Source: Vigna angularis (Eukaryota; Streptophyta; Magnoliopsida; Fabales; Fabaceae). Taken from it: a stretch of 64,000 nt of DNA. Both the position numbers and the translations under genes were made by a program. How positions within the stretch are numbered: the stretch's first letter is position 1; every line of letters starts with the position of its first letter. The stretch covers positions 32,606,371-32,670,370 of the forward strand of contig NC_068976.1 of NCBI RefSeq assembly GCF_016808095.1, in the 5' to 3' direction. Below the pieces are notes generated by a model. It saw nothing but the letters and a program-made list of their open reading frames with translations. It did not search any database and was not told where the DNA came from. Below, one piece after another: positions 46,500 to 59,712 of this stretch.

Positions 46500-47375
46500 G
46501 TTTATTGCTTCGGTATGGATCGGATGAGTGATGTCAATTCTCAAATAGCTTATCTTGTGTTGTTCTTGTCTCTTGTTTGTTTGGTCTCCTAAGTTTCTCG
46601 TACATTCAAAACCGCTTGGATGATACTTGTAAAAGGTACCGGATGTTAAAGTTAGTATGTAATTTATTGAAAGAGTATTAAATGTGATGATGCATGTGTG
46701 TGGACAATCATACCTTAGATTTTTATTTATAGTTGTTATTATGGGCTTTTTTCTTTTTATTGGTCTAATCACGATCTAATCATACATTAATTCGCATTAG
46801 TAGGTTGATTTGTGGTTATCATTAACTAAGTGTTAATCTAACCTTCATTATGTAATCGGTCGGTCTTGTCATTCTCTTTGGGTGATCGGCTAAAGGGAGA
46901 CCAGTCAAGGACGATTGACCCAATGGTGATCGACTAAAGGGTGATCGACCCAAGAATGGTCAACTAAGGGTGATCGACCAAGGGTGGTTGGCCTAAGGTT
47001 GATAGGCCCAAGTGTGATCGACCAAGGGTGATTGGTCCAAAAGGCATGTACCGTACATTGGTTTTCGAAACTCAAGTACCTGTAGTAGAAGGGACGAAGG
47101 GGTTTAAAAAGAAAACAACATCTGACGCTTGTGTATGCCGAATGTTGTAGTCCGATCGGAATGAGTTCCTTAGTTGAAACTCGCCTTTAGCCGATGAAAT
47201 TTTTGGGAAGAGTTCCTAGGTTGGAACTCGCCCTTATCCAAATGTTTTAGTTTGATTGGGTGAGGTTCCTTAGTTGGAACCCCTTATCCAACAGAGTTTT
47301 CGGGAGGGGTTCCTTGGTTGGAACTCACCCTTACTCGAAGGTTTTAGCCCGATCGAGAAGGATTCCTTAGTTGGG
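46500..47375 (-). mobile_element. Gypsy LTR debris with short direct repeats
   Basis: GGATGATACTTGTAAAAGGT, TTAAAGTTAGTA and a TTATTTATAGTTGTTATTAT stretch parallel the LTR families at 26440 and 27386. It continues into two repeat arrays: GTGATCGACCAAGGGTG variants at 46880-47040, and GGTTCCTTAGTTGGAACTCG variants at 47165-47370. No ORF. Confidence 0.6.
46880..47040. repeat. ~20-bp tandem repeats (GTGATCGAC-CAAGGGT)
   Basis: About eight degenerate copies, for example GGTGATCGACTAAAGGGTGA, TGATCGACCAAGGGTGG and GTGATCGACCAAGGGTGATT. Confidence 0.8.
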
Positions 47376-48330
47376 TTGAGGAGGAAGATGAGTCACAAAT
47401 TAGAAGTGTTGATGAGAAGGAATGATGCAATTAGAGCATGAAGCAGCTACCAAAAACCTTGGGTGAGGGATTACATCTTTTCTATGGTTTTCATTTCTTC
47501 CTTATCTCTTCAATTTGTAGAATCCTAATTTCTACACCATTGTAAATACTCTATGTTATATTTCCTTGCATACTAACTGTTTGATAAAAATATAAAAGAA
47601 TTTTTTGTATTTTTGTGTATTTTAATGTCTAATTGAATCATAAAACGAAAAATTATCACATATTATACAAATTTATTTAAAGAGAACGATATTTATCACT
47701 TTAAGTAAAGAATATGTATAAAGGTAATAGATTTAAATATATGTAACATATGCATCAATTAAGTAAATTAGGTTTTTTATTATTAACTAAATTAATAATT
47801 TATTCTGATTTTCTAACCTAACTTATATTCAAGGAATAAAATAGAATGTAAAGAATCGTTAAATGCATGTGCATTGGGTTGGGTGAGAAAGAAAATATCT
47901 CAACCAGAAATAATAATGTTCCATTAAACTTCATCAAACTGTGGAGGTTTTTCTTTACACAACACAAATAAACTATGCAGGTTTCTGCACCAACTTTCTA
48001 AATGCATGTATCGGTGATTTTATTTTTTTGCATGATATAATAAAGACTCGCAAAGTTTGAAATATTTCATCCTGTATAAGTTTACGGATCTTTATAAAGC
48101 ATATCACATAGTCAAATGGTTTTATTTCTCTTTTTTTTTCTGGGTTTTTGAAGAAAATTTATTGAAAAGATAAAACAACAATGATAAGTCTAACTGATAT
48201 AAAATATTAATATTATTCAATTTTTTCAAAAGTTAATGTATCTTTTTTCTTATATTACTCAATTTTTATTTATTTATATAAAACTTAAATTTACATTTTA
48301 ATGACTCGCTTGTATATCTTATTATTCAAA
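47376..48330. other. AT-rich intergenic DNA, no gene seen
   Basis: No supportable feature. Confidence 0.55.
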
Positions 48331-48494
48331 GGATGATACTTTAACAATATTTTTTTGATAATATTTTAATATCTACTTGTCATTTTGTGATTGGTCCAAA
48401 ATTACTTCACAATCAATAATAATAATCATAAACATTAACATGCACCAATAACAGAATGACACATAAATGTTAAAATATTGTCAAAGTATCATTA
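48331..48494. mobile_element. MITE with ~25-bp terminal inverted repeats
   Basis: The left end is GGATGATACTTTAACAATAT. The right end, reversed, is ATGATACTTTGACAATATTT, and further in both sides share GTCATT(C/T)TG and ATTGGT. The total is about 165 bp. No certain target duplication was read. Confidence 0.7.
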
Positions 48495-48641
48495 TTTTAT
48501 TTAATATTATAATTTGAAATAAAGAATCAGTGTGTTTGAAATATTTTTTAAATTAATTTATAATTTATTGGATAAACTCACAAGTTTATTGAACTGAAGT
48601 AGATGTGTTTGACAAATCTATTTCTCTTTACTTTATCTCCA

Positions 48642-51136
48642 TGTCATATCTCATTAAATGCACCCTAAAACCACTTGTTTGCTCTCATAAATGCACCCAC
48701 GTCACTTGCTCAGATGCATTAAAAATGCACTCATAATCTCTGACGCACAATTGCCAAGTGTCAAAATGGAACATTCTGAAGTCAGTGAGTGGAGGGCAGG
48801 TGTCAACAGAAGCGCGCACGACCGTGTGGGGGTAGGGCAAACAAAAATGATTTATGAAAAACCTGCCACACTCTTCTGCACGCACCGTCTTCCTCCCCAA
48901 ACTCAGACCTCCATTTTTCTCCTCCTTCTCTCTAGAAACCTCTTCCTTCTCTCTACTAAAACTCATCATCTCCCTTCTCCGTTCTTCATTCAGAAACCAT
49001 AGAAGCACTCCCGGCGTCATAAGCTTCAATTTGGACCGAACAGATCCAGATTCTGAAACTGGTAAGTTCTCGTTTCTGGTCATTCGTTTCTGGGTTACGT
49101 GCAAAAACCAAGATTTGGTTGCATGCTAGGGTATAATCTAAATTCTTCTGTATTTTCTGATGATTAGACTTAGTGGGAGAAATTTAGAAATCGTTGAGGG
49201 TAGAAAGCTGTAGTTGGGTGAATCAAAATTCATACTCTTAGGACGTTCACCACTGATCCAGGTAAGGGGAGCTTATTTGATTTAATTCGTATGTTTGTTT
49301 TGTACTGTATGAACGTTATGTGTGACGCATGAAGTATGATCTGTGTTATTTGATTTTTGGTATATGATTATGATTATGAGTTGATGTATGAGAAAAATGA
49401 AATGGACTATGATATGAGTATTTGAAAGTATGAAAGTTTATGCTGAGAAATGAGTATAATGTAATAAAATTGTGAATATAAATTTCCTATGATAATGAAC
49501 GTTCGTCATTGAACGGTCCTTGACCGTTCGGTGTTGTTAGTAAAACTTCTTTAAATTGAATTCTTTCATTTGGAAAGATTTCTAGTTGAGGACGAACGCC
49601 CTCTTGTATTAAGTGCTACGTTTGAGCGTTCGGCCAAACGTAGATGCCCTGAGTGTTATGTGAGAAATTGAGAAGCTTGTAAATATAAATTCGTACACTT
49701 AGTCATTCTTAAAAATCTAACTTCCCCATCTCTTATTATTATATTAATTTCTATTTCTACTATCAGTTCGAATCAGTGATGGGTCCCGACCCAAAACGTA
49801 CGTTATGAGTGGCGCTCGGTCTTATACCGAACGCTCGTCCTTGCCTTTAATTACCAAACGGGTGGAAATAGCGTTCGTCTAAATTTCAGTAACTCCGTGT
49901 ACTACGTTCGGTCATTGACTGTCAGTTGGTTTCTATAATTGAATTATTCTCGGTATGGTCATTTAATCGTCTTGAGGTATTTTTATCCATTTGGATTCGG
50001 CCTAGAGCCTTTGTACTTAACTGATTCTGAGTATTGATTCGAATCGTTCTAGAGTCAGTTCATTCAACTGATTCGGATGGTAAAGACGTTCGTTATTTGA
50101 TATGTGTCGGTTTTATTCTGTTCTGAAACGAGTGTTTCTCGGTCTTAGTTTTAACGTTCGTCCTCGTTATGAAGAGGGCTGAACGCTCGTCATTTTAAGA
50201 AATTGGAACGAATGATAAAAATGATATTAAGGTGAAAAAGTATAAAGAATGAACAGTATATGAGATGAAATGATGGTTGTGGATTTTGAACGAGCGTTCC
50301 AGGGAGGAATGACTCTTGGATGAAAGTTGAGATTTGTAAAGTATGAATGTGGTAAGCTTAGCTGGCGGTTCATCCTGATGTTCCGTGAGTGCTCGTTCTC
50401 AAGTAGAGAGGAGTATGTCATGTGTGGGAACGGCAGGAGGTCCTAGTCCATAACTGTAACTTGGACGGAACGGACTAACCTCGGGTGGTAGCTGATGAAA
50501 ATTCCAGTTACTGTATCACCGGGTGCACGAACGTCGTAGCTACACAGAATTCATACGGTCTGGACAGTCAGTCTAGTATCAGGAATTGTTTGAGTTAAAG
50601 AATTGAGTGAATCATGTGTTGTGAAATATTTGATATGTTTGATGTGTTATGAAATGCATGTTATTACTTGAATTAAATTCAATAAGCTTACCCTTCGTTT
50701 TTCATTGTGTTGTCTATCGTCCTTGTACGTCCGTCCTGTCTTTGCAATGATCATCCGTGTGGATGTGAGCAGATGGAGAGGCGTTGCTTGAGGAAACGCT
50801 GGAAGAAGAAAATTTGGAGGAAGCAAACCTCGTGGATGTTGAAGTGAAGGCCGAACAGTAGTACGTTCGGTAATCTGTTTAGTTTAGTTAGATTAGAGTA
50901 ATATATTAGATCGACTCCTTCCCTTTTTGCTTAATTTGACCGTTCGGTATTTCTATTTTGTAAACCGTTCGGTCAGGTATGCTCAGTTTGTACACCTTTA
51001 ATATTTGTATTGTTATGTAAGGTCGTTCGGCCACGAACGTGCTTTACCTCTTTAATTGTAAGACTGATTTGATATATTAATATATGTGAATATTCTATTT
51101 TATATGGTTTATTACTGTATTTTATGGGATGTTACA
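48642..51136 (+). mobile_element. Solo LTR (2495 bp) with TSD CTCCA
   Basis: It starts TGTCATATCTCATTAAATGC and ends GGGATGTTACA (TG…CA). It is flanked by the 5-bp duplication CTCCA at 48637-48641 and 51137-51141. There is no internal coding region. It contains many copies of ACGTTCG/CGAACG and GAACGCTCGTC-type words, and a CT-rich leader at 48895-49000. The end sequence is typical of plant Ty3/gypsy LTRs. Open frames inside (48685-49129) are not taken as genes. Confidence 0.85.
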
Positions 51137-51141
51137 CTCCA

Positions 51142-53220
51142 TGTTACATAAGTTTGTCTGGATATATAAAAAAAAAGTTGATTATGCAAAAATATATAAA
51201 AGATAAAGCTTTAATAATTCATAGAATAAATTATTCTTAGTAAATAATAATTTTAAGATGATAAAGTATATTTTTACCAGTATTAATAATATTAATTGTC
51301 ATCATTTTAAATATGATTGCGATTAAAATTTTTAAAAGAGAATGGCATAGATATTTTCATAAAACCGTTATGACTTTAAAATGGAATAATGGAGTCAAAT
51401 GAAAAAAGAAGATGACTTAAAGTTATTCTCACTTAATCTAGATTGTCATAATAAACTTACTTTTTATAGAGAGATACATGTAAATTATATGTAAAGTTTA
51501 AGACTTTCTTGTTAAATAAAGTTAATTATATTAAAATAAGAATAAATTTATCGAAAAACCTTTTTTTAATAAATACATTGTTTTAACATAGAAAGAACAA
51601 TTAACTTGAGGTTAAATATGAAAACAAATGCTACAAAATCAAATTGAATTTTCTTAAATAATTAAAATTGTAGTAGTATGTAACAAATGAAAATATTTAT
51701 AATATTATTTGAAAAATCAAATAATTACAGTATTTGAAAATAAAAAATGTAATTAAATTTTTACAATAAAAAAGAAAAGAATATTGGTTCATTCTTATAT
51801 TTAATAACACATATTATTATGCATCCAAAAATAATTAAAATACAATATAATTTAATATTCTCTTAGTTTCATTTGTATGATATTTTAGTGTTAGAAAAAA
51901 ATATAAATGAATTATGAATTTATCATTATTTAATAAAAAAAATGAAACATTAACTATATTTTAGAGGGAGCATTAAATGTTGCACGACACGAGAAGATAA
52001 TGTTGCATATTGATTGAAACGTGAAAGTCAGATGAAACCAAAACCAAACAAGAATTTGTCCGAATAGATTATTTCCATGGATCTCGATCACACCACTCAA
52101 CAGTCAAATTTGACAGCTTTGTTTGTGAACATTTGTTTATTATTTCCAAGTGTTTTAAAAGGGAGTACCGTGTGAACCCACCAGTACCCCATTCCCCACG
52201 TTATGATTATAGTCAACCAAGAGACTTTATTTAATTTCAATTTTTTAATATGTGTTCTCATCCCATCTTAATACTTATATTTATTTTCATCTTACCTCAT
52301 GATAGTTTTCAATAAAATTTATTTAATTAGTTTTTTTATTTAATGATACAAGAAATGATACAAGAAAACAATTATTTCATCAGAATACTTTTTAATATTT
52401 ATAATTGGTTGGTAAAGAATAAATATATTAACTTTTTTTTTTAAAGAAGTCATTTTATTATATTATATAAATAGTGAAATGACAGTGTTTACTATAAAAG
52501 TATCCTTTCTCTAAGAATTACTATTATTATCATTTATTATATGTGGTGTTTGTACGTAGGAGTGGTACTTGAGTTCTTAGTCTCACAAGAATTGAGAAAA
52601 GACAACTAAAAGTGATTTGTATAATGATGCTTGTAATAAATTTTTTTTTATCAGTAAAGAGGAACTCAACATAATCTAAAAGTTGTTGGTGAACTAATAT
52701 TAAATATTACTTTATATGTTTTTTGGATTCTATTCAACCTCCTTCAAAAGTTGTTACTTCACATACAAAATTTATGCATATGATATACACAATTTGAAAT
52801 TTTTTGTTACGATTGGCCAATAGAAAACTATAATATTTAGATGCACTCTCATTTGTAATTTACTAGTATCTTTTCATGGCTAATGAAGTTTTTTTTTCCT
52901 TTAGTGTATTATTTTTATAATTATTCAAATGAAAAAAAAAGTTTATTATAATTTTAATGTACCAACATCACAAATTTTCTTTTTCTTTTTTCATTTCAAA
53001 CTTTAGTCTTCTTATCAATGATGTCACAAGATATTTTTGACTTACCAAAATCAACGAATATCAATAGCTATCACACATACCTTTAATTAAACATGCATTT
53101 TGTATATGATAGGTTCACCTCTAAATTTAGTGATTTGTTCATTCATAATCAATATCTTCAATAATGTGCTAGCTTTAATAAATTATATAAGTTTGATAAG
53201 GAGAGTTTGAAAAATAATGA
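51142..53220. other. AT-rich intergenic DNA, no gene seen
   Basis: Extremely AT-rich with only short frames. Nothing supportable. Confidence 0.55.
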
Positions 53221-53221
53221 A

Positions 53222-54777
53222 CTTTACAAGAAAATTGATAATTATTAGCAATAGAAAATTATTCGATAAAATGCTAATCACTAAATTTTAATGATAGATT
53301 TTTCAAATCCGTCAGTAATGAATGATAACCAAAATTTATCAATAAATATTCATTGGTAATTACTGATAAATTTTGATTATCCTTAAAGTTCGTTAGTAAA
53401 TATCGTAATTAACTATTTTTCTTCCTCTTCCACCTCCTTCTCTCCTCCACCTCCTCAACTATCATCACCCCTACAACGCCTGTTATCTCCTCTATCTCTG
53501 GTTGCCATTATTATCATGACCCCCTTTACTGCATCGTTGTCGTTTCTCCGCCACCGTTACCAACTCGTTATTTTTCTATTCTTCTTCCTCCGACTTGTAT
53601 TCCTACTCCTTCTCCTCATCCTTTTAGTATTTTCATCTTCTTCTCGCCCATCTCCACTTAATTTATAAAAAAAATCTCATCAAACTTGGTAGAAAATTTG
53701 ACGCCTCTTTTTACTAATGAATTTACCAATAAAAAGTTGTCACTAATTCAAATTATAAATTACCAATGAATTTTAAAACATATAATTATAAAAAAAATTA
53801 CGAACAAAATTTACACAAATTGGTCAAAATCCAAAGTGCAAAGTTTAACACTATTTTACGATAAATAAATATGTGAGTAATAAGAACTAAAAATTATTGA
53901 CAAAATTTAATGATGGAATTTATGGTCGAAACAAAGTATCAAGTGTATTACAAAAGATTGAATGTGGTTATCAAGCTCAAGGTAAACTCTTCTATGTTCT
54001 TCTTCACCTATATCCTTCATTCTTTACTCTTAAAAAAGGCGAATGACCTAGAATTCTTGATATGCAAGATTTGGTGTAACAATCAAATGTGAGCTTGGAA
54101 ATAGAGAGATATATATTGGCACTAAAAATCGCTCATGCCCCTTTTCTCGTGTTTTGCCCTCTTTTTTGGAATGAAGAGGTCCACATGGTAAGTGTGTTCT
54201 CATCATCTTTTGATAAAACATTGATTATGATTCTCACTATGGATGTTGCATTCCTTTAATGGATTTTTCTATGTGGATCAAGGGAAATGTGAAAAATTGT
54301 TCTCCATAGATCAAGGGAGACTTTGGGATCCACTAGCTTGTGATTGTACGGAAAAAACACTTTCCCCTCTCTATTTATAGATGTTACTATGCTTCCCAGA
54401 AATACATTGACACACATCTTTCTAACTCTCATCTTATTTGTTCTTTTATCTTTTTCTCTTCTTCTCTTATGTCCTAGGTTATTACTCTTTAAGAGTTTCT
54501 TATTAATTCTGAGTTTCTTGATAAATCTGAAAAATTCCTATTATATCTTGAGTGATTTGTGTTATATCACAAATAATTTTTTTAAGGACAAGGATTATAC
54601 ACATCTCAGGAATTGTAATTTTATCAACATTTACAATAAAATTTATTGACAAATTTATTAATAATGAATATTTTCGTTGATAACTAAAATTATAAAACTT
54701 GTTGATAAATTTGGTTTAACCAACAAAATTATTTTTTTAGTAAAATTTTACCAATAATTATGAAATTTTTTTGTAGT
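53222..54777. mobile_element. CACTA-like element, decayed
   Basis: The right end, reversed, is CACTACAAAAAAATTTCATA then ATTATTGG. The left end ACTTTACAAGAAAATTGATA then ATTATTAGC aligns with it after one changed CACTA base. Inner sequence has repeated AATTTATCAATAA / TTATTGATAAATT-type words on both sides (53270-53400, 54620-54760). No transposase ORF. The 3-bp duplication could not be confirmed because the left tip is mutated. Confidence 0.55.
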
Positions 54778-56972
54778 GCTAGTTGAATAAGTTAACTCGA
54801 AAAATAGTAAAAAATGGGTTATATCTTTATCAAATAAGAAACTATTGAGCTCATGTAATTTCGTGATTTTCATTGGCATGAGAACAATATGTAGATATGA
54901 ACAATATGTAGATATGAAAGTATAATTTATTTGTGAAACAGTTTGGAAGTTCTCGATTGAGATGGCTTGTTTAAAAGTAAAAATATCATTTATTTATTTA
55001 TTTTATATTGTTGCTTGAGTCCAATTTTTTGTATTTAAACTAGTTATAGGTAATTTATTTACAGGTACTTTATTTATTTTGATATTGTTTCATGTAGGTT
55101 GATTTATTCATTGAAGATAGAACATAAGTAATTGCACAGATAATGTTGGTGAAATATAGGGGATCTTCATTGTAAATTTTATATTCTTTTAAACATTAAG
55201 ATCCGTATTTCTGGACTCCTTTTGACATAGAAGAGTTTCAAGAGGAATTTACTAGAACTACTTAATATTTGGTGTTTCTTGACCAAACTAATGATTTTAA
55301 AGTGTAATATTACAATGAAAGTGGAACTCAAAAGCACATATTTCATTGGAATAGAAAAGTAGGAAATTGTTCTAGTAAGTGTCTTGAGTTTTGTTGGAAT
55401 TCTGTGTTGCCACATCTTGATTAAGTGTCTTTATTTATTAATATATATCTTTAAAATTCCACTTAGATATTTTCTATTACAATGCTGTTGTTGATATTCA
55501 CTTGATGAAGACAGATCATTGCTCGTAAATGAAAAAACTCATTGTTTTGCATGATATAAAAGTAAAATAGACATGATTGTTTTGCAAATGTCCTCCAAAA
55601 TCAAAGACTAAAAAAGTGTCGAAAAGAAAAAATATTTAAAGGGTGAAAAATAATTAAGCATCAACAAACAAGAAAATAAATGTAATATTATGCAAATATT
55701 TTGGTTATAATAATACGTAAAACAGATACTAATTCATAAATTAATTATATATTTTTATTTATAATAAAAATTATTTTACATACTAATAATTTTTAGTATA
55801 TAAGATGCTATTTAACTTAGTTGATATAATAACTGTAAAGACCTATAAAATGATGTTTTATAAATAGTAGTAGTTTAAAAATAATGAAACTCGATTATTT
55901 TAATATTAAATAGTTTTATTATAAATAGTTTTGTTATAAATGAGTTTTATTATTTTAAAACATATAATTTTTCAAGAAATCACTCTTTTAGAGTTTTCTT
56001 TTTCTGCTCATATGATTGAAGAATTGAGACAGTAGGAGTGATATTATGGACGAACTCTTCAATTTAGATCGATTAGTTTCTTCATCTGAGTAAGTTACAT
56101 TTTCTCTGGTCTTTTCTTTCTTTTGTTGTATGTGCACCCCACTCATTTTGCATGTAATATCTGAGTCTCTTATAAGACTCTCTATTGAATAGTGGTGTAT
56201 GATTAGAAATAACTCAAGTTCCATTACTTTTAAAAAAATAGTGATGTATTATTAGAGATAAATTTATTTTGAACTTGATGACCCTCATTTTGGTGTGTCA
56301 ATATTCATGTTTTATTTATATGCATGTTTTTTTTATATATTAGTTTACCATTGCTTTTGTGTTTATCTGTTTGTAATATATTATTCAATCTCTATATATA
56401 AAATATGTGAAAATAATATGATTTTTAAAATAGTGGAATAATTTCATTAAGGTTATTGTAATTGAAATTCAATGTATATATAACCTATCTTTCTTTATAT
56501 TTTTTATTCATAAAAATAACACATGACTTTTGTCCTTTTTATTTTATTATTCTTGATAACACAGAAGCCTCTATAATAAAATATTGCTAATATTTAAGTA
56601 TCGTTGATTAATTTAGCTTTAAAATGGTCTACTGACAACTAATTGATTAGTCACAAAAACGTAAGATATAAGCATTATAATGAGTGAGTGAATTTTGAAA
56701 AGAAATGTGGCTCATATATAAGGGTGCAACCATTTTTATTTAGCTATAAAAGACAAAAGAATAGTAGGGTTGAATTTGATAATTGGTTTGGAGAAATGTT
56801 TGCTTAGTTATGTAAATTTCAAAAGGATGACCTCATACCTACCAATACTATAATACTGTAGTGTATTGGTGAACCTAACCTAATCTTCATTAATAGTAAA
56901 AATTTTCAATAAATAGGGATTAGGACTAAAGTAAGAAAGAAATAAGTTAAAAACTGAAATTTATTAATTATA

Positions 56973-56976
<4 letters not shown>
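54778..56976. other. AT-rich intergenic DNA, no gene seen
   Basis: Short frames only. No recognised domain. Confidence 0.55.

Positions 56977-57030
<54 letters not shown>
56977..57030. repeat. (TA)n microsatellite
   Basis: About 54 bases of TA dinucleotide. Confidence 0.95.
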
Positions 57031-57031
<1 letters not shown>

Positions 57032-58149
57032 CTTATAACCAATTATATGACAAATTTTTAACAATAAATAGTCAACTCAGTATTTGTACTGACATATTTT
57101 ATTTATAATACAACAATAGAATTTTTTTTATCATCTTAATACAGCTTTAATTATGTCAATTTTGTTACTCCATTAATAATGCATATACTTAGCATATGTT
57201 TGATTTTTCATAATTGTGATATATATTTATTAAAAAAATTAACATTAATAAGTAATTAATCTTAAGAAAACACTAAATATTCTATATGTGTAAAAGAAAA
57301 AAATGGTAAAAACTCTATTAAAGATTAATTATATATTAAAGTTAACTTTTCTTTAATAACCATTTGTGAAAATTACCAAAAATCAAATATATGTTTCATT
57401 ACACTAGTTCAAATAAAATTATAAGTTTTTAATTAAAATTAAAATATGTTAATATAATAAACTAATTGTTTATTCATTTTTTGATTTATACTTTTTATTT
57501 ATAAATAAGAATGTCTAAGTCAACCAAATTTACATAAATTGGTATATAATGAATTGAATTAAATATAAGTCAAATCAATATAATTCACTTATTAATGATT
57601 TAAAAATTTTATAACCTAACTCAATCTACTATGAAGGGTTGCATATTAATCTAAAAATATTTTTTTCTAATTTATTTTATAAAATTATCACAATACAATT
57701 AAAATAAATTAAATTTATTATAATATTATGACATTCTAATAAAAGTTTGTATGTATATTATTATAAAAGAAAATAATTAAAAACTAACGTAACAATTTAT
57801 GATAAATAAATAAATTAAATATCAAAATTATTGAAACATTATTTAAATTTTATAATATTTAAAAATGTTAAATATGTTTTTAGTCCCTAAACTACCAAAC
57901 GATTTTGTATTTAGTTCATCTTTCAAACTTTGTTACATTTTAATCCTTCTCCTTAAGAAAATCATAATTTTTCGTTTTCTAAAACTAACGACGTTAAACA
58001 GAAGCTGATGTGGCTAACGTCTAGCCACGTGTGATGGCATCTTTTCTTTCTAATGTTTATCACATTGGATCTTTTTCAATGAAAAACGTCAACGTATCCT
58101 TGATGTTAGTTGCCTTTCTTCTTCCTTAGGCAAAACAAGGGTCATCCCC

Positions 58150-58446
58150 TCTTCTTTCTCTGTGAGAACAATAGCACCCACCGAGCCCACACCTACCGAG
58201 CTAACACCCATCGAGCCAGCACCCCCTTCCGGTCGACCAAAGGCGTCGCCGCTCGTCGACAGACTCATCGCCGGCGACTGGGAAAGCCCTCCTTTTACAT
58301 CTTCTCCTCGTGCGCAAGAGAGAAACACCCTTACTCAACAAGATGCGTTCTCCCGGCCACTAACGAGGCCAGCAGCCGTTGTTGCCTCCAACGGAAGAAC
58401 CCGCACCCTTCATGGCGGACCGACATCTCTTGATCACGAACCCTAA
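58150..58446 (+). other. GC-rich captured segment, unidentified
   Basis: One frame reads IAPTEPTPTELTPIEPAPPS, then LVDRLIAGDWESPPFTSS and SRPLTRPAAVVASNG. The repeated TEP/IEP comes from a ~15-bp repeat (ACCGAGC-type). Both strands are open over part of it, so I cannot say which strand was coding in the donor, and no family was recognised. Confidence 0.35.
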
Positions 58447-58507
58447 CGCCTTGACACCCCAACCACCGCTAGCCGAAGACACCACCGGTGACACTAAAGA
58501 CGCGTGA

Positions 58508-58545
58508 CCTTTGCTCTACCAACTGAGCCGGCTACCACGAAAATC
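58508..58545 (-). other. tRNA-like D-arm sequence
   Basis: On the minus strand GGTAGCCGGCTCAGTTGGTA then GAGCAAAGG resembles the 5' half of a tRNA (D-stem GCTC/GAGC, A-box-like GGCTCAGTTGG). No T-arm/B box lies at the right distance, so this is at most a tRNA- or SINE-derived scrap in the MULE cargo. Confidence 0.25.
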
Positions 58546-59461
58546 CTTCTGCTTAGCCCAAGGCGTCGCCGATGGATTTCCTGATTATGCGAGGAAGGCT
58601 CTGTGATGGGTGGTTTCTCCGTTTTCCATGGCTATGCAAAGTTTGTGGTTGGGTTTTCTGGTTCTGATTTTTTATGCAAGTTGGTGCGATTGACGAAGGA
58701 GGATAAGACACAATGGTGTGGTCTCGCAAAAATGCGATTCACGATTGTTGTTCCATGAGTTTCGCGATAGAGATGAGGGTTGATTGACTATTTAAGTGGT
58801 TTCGTTTCTATGTTGATGATGCACAAGGAGTATGATGGTTTGATCAAGTTTCTGTTTGCAGGTTTGCGATTCTTGTGCGAATGGGGTTAATGACGGAAGA
58901 GATCGCGATGAAGGTTTGGGTGATTTTAGTTTTCTGATTTGGGTCTCTATGATGGTGGGAGGAGATGAACTGATACGCAATTTGGGGGTTTTCTAAGCAG
59001 TGGAGACAGAGGTTTTACGTTGGCCATGGAGGTGAGAGTGGTGGAGGGTGGTTGCGCATGGGGGTTTCGCGGTTGATGGTGGTGGCCTGAGCAGCGTTGA
59101 TAGTGGTCTTACGGAGGTGGAAAGACGATTTGGTGCCTGCCATGGTTGCCTTGATTTGCGAAGTAGCATGTAGGTGGAGATGCTGGTGGCGTAATGGAGG
59201 TGCTTTCGGTGGTAATTGAACAGAGTTATTTGGATCTTTTCTCCGTTTAAGAAGGTATTTATCCTTCTTTGAAGCCTCTTTAACTTTAAGAGATTTGATA
59301 GGGCTCTTCCCACTATATTAAGAGAAGTGTTTCAAGAAGCAACAATGGAAGTATAACTGTCGTCGTTGGTGTGGTGGAGGAGGTTCGTGTTGGTGAAGAT
59401 GACGAGGTAGAAAAAGAGTTGACGAGGGTCGTGGACGGGGACGAAGATACAAGGAAGGAAA

Positions 59462-59515
59462 CGATGCCAAGGAAGGAGACGATGCCAAGGAAGGAGACGA
59501 TGCTAGTGAAGGAGG
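59462..59515. repeat. ~18-bp direct repeat, three units
   Basis: GATGCCAAGGAAGGAGAC recurs in tandem, with the last unit diverged. Confidence 0.8.
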
Positions 59516-59712
59516 GAGAAAAGTTGGAAAGATTGACTTAGTGTTAGAAAAAAAATGACATAGACACTCCACCGTTAGTCAACTCAACTTTTTTACGTTG
59601 TTGGTTTTGGAAGCCGAAAAATTATGATTTTCTTAAGAAAAAAAGATCAAAATGTAACAAAGTTTGAAAGATGGACTAAAGAGACTAAACACATATTTAA
59701 CCCTATTTAAAA

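Larger units (their letters stand above)
57865..59703. mobile_element. Mutator-like element (Pack-MULE type) with GC-rich cargo
   Basis: The left end, ATGTTAAATATGTTTTTAGT, and the right end, reversed, GGGTTAAATATGTGTTTAGT, continue in parallel through CATCTTTCAAACTTTGTTAC and TTAAGAAAATCATAATTTTT (TIR about 125 bp). It is flanked by a perfect 9-bp duplication TATTTAAAA at 57856-57864 and 59704-59712. The inside (58110-59520) is far richer in G+C than the surroundings and carries open frames on both strands, but no transposase. Confidence 0.87.

Noticed and set aside
46880..47040. CRISPR-like array
   Set aside because: Direct repeats are degenerate, immediately adjacent and without spacers, and the DNA is plant nuclear. 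They are tandem repeats of an LTR relic.
48685..49129. Overlapping open frames of 90-139 codons on both strands
   Set aside because: They lie inside a solo LTR bounded by a perfect TSD, resemble no protein, and overlap each other in three frames.
53420..53650. CT-rich stretch with apparent coding potential (Pro/Ser/Leu-rich)
   Set aside because: Low-complexity CTCC/TTCTTC sequence inside a CACTA-like element. No domain and frequent stops.
58508..58580. Complete tRNA gene on the minus strand
   Set aside because: Only a D-arm-like piece is present. No proper anticodon arm with T33 and no T-arm or B box at the right spacing.
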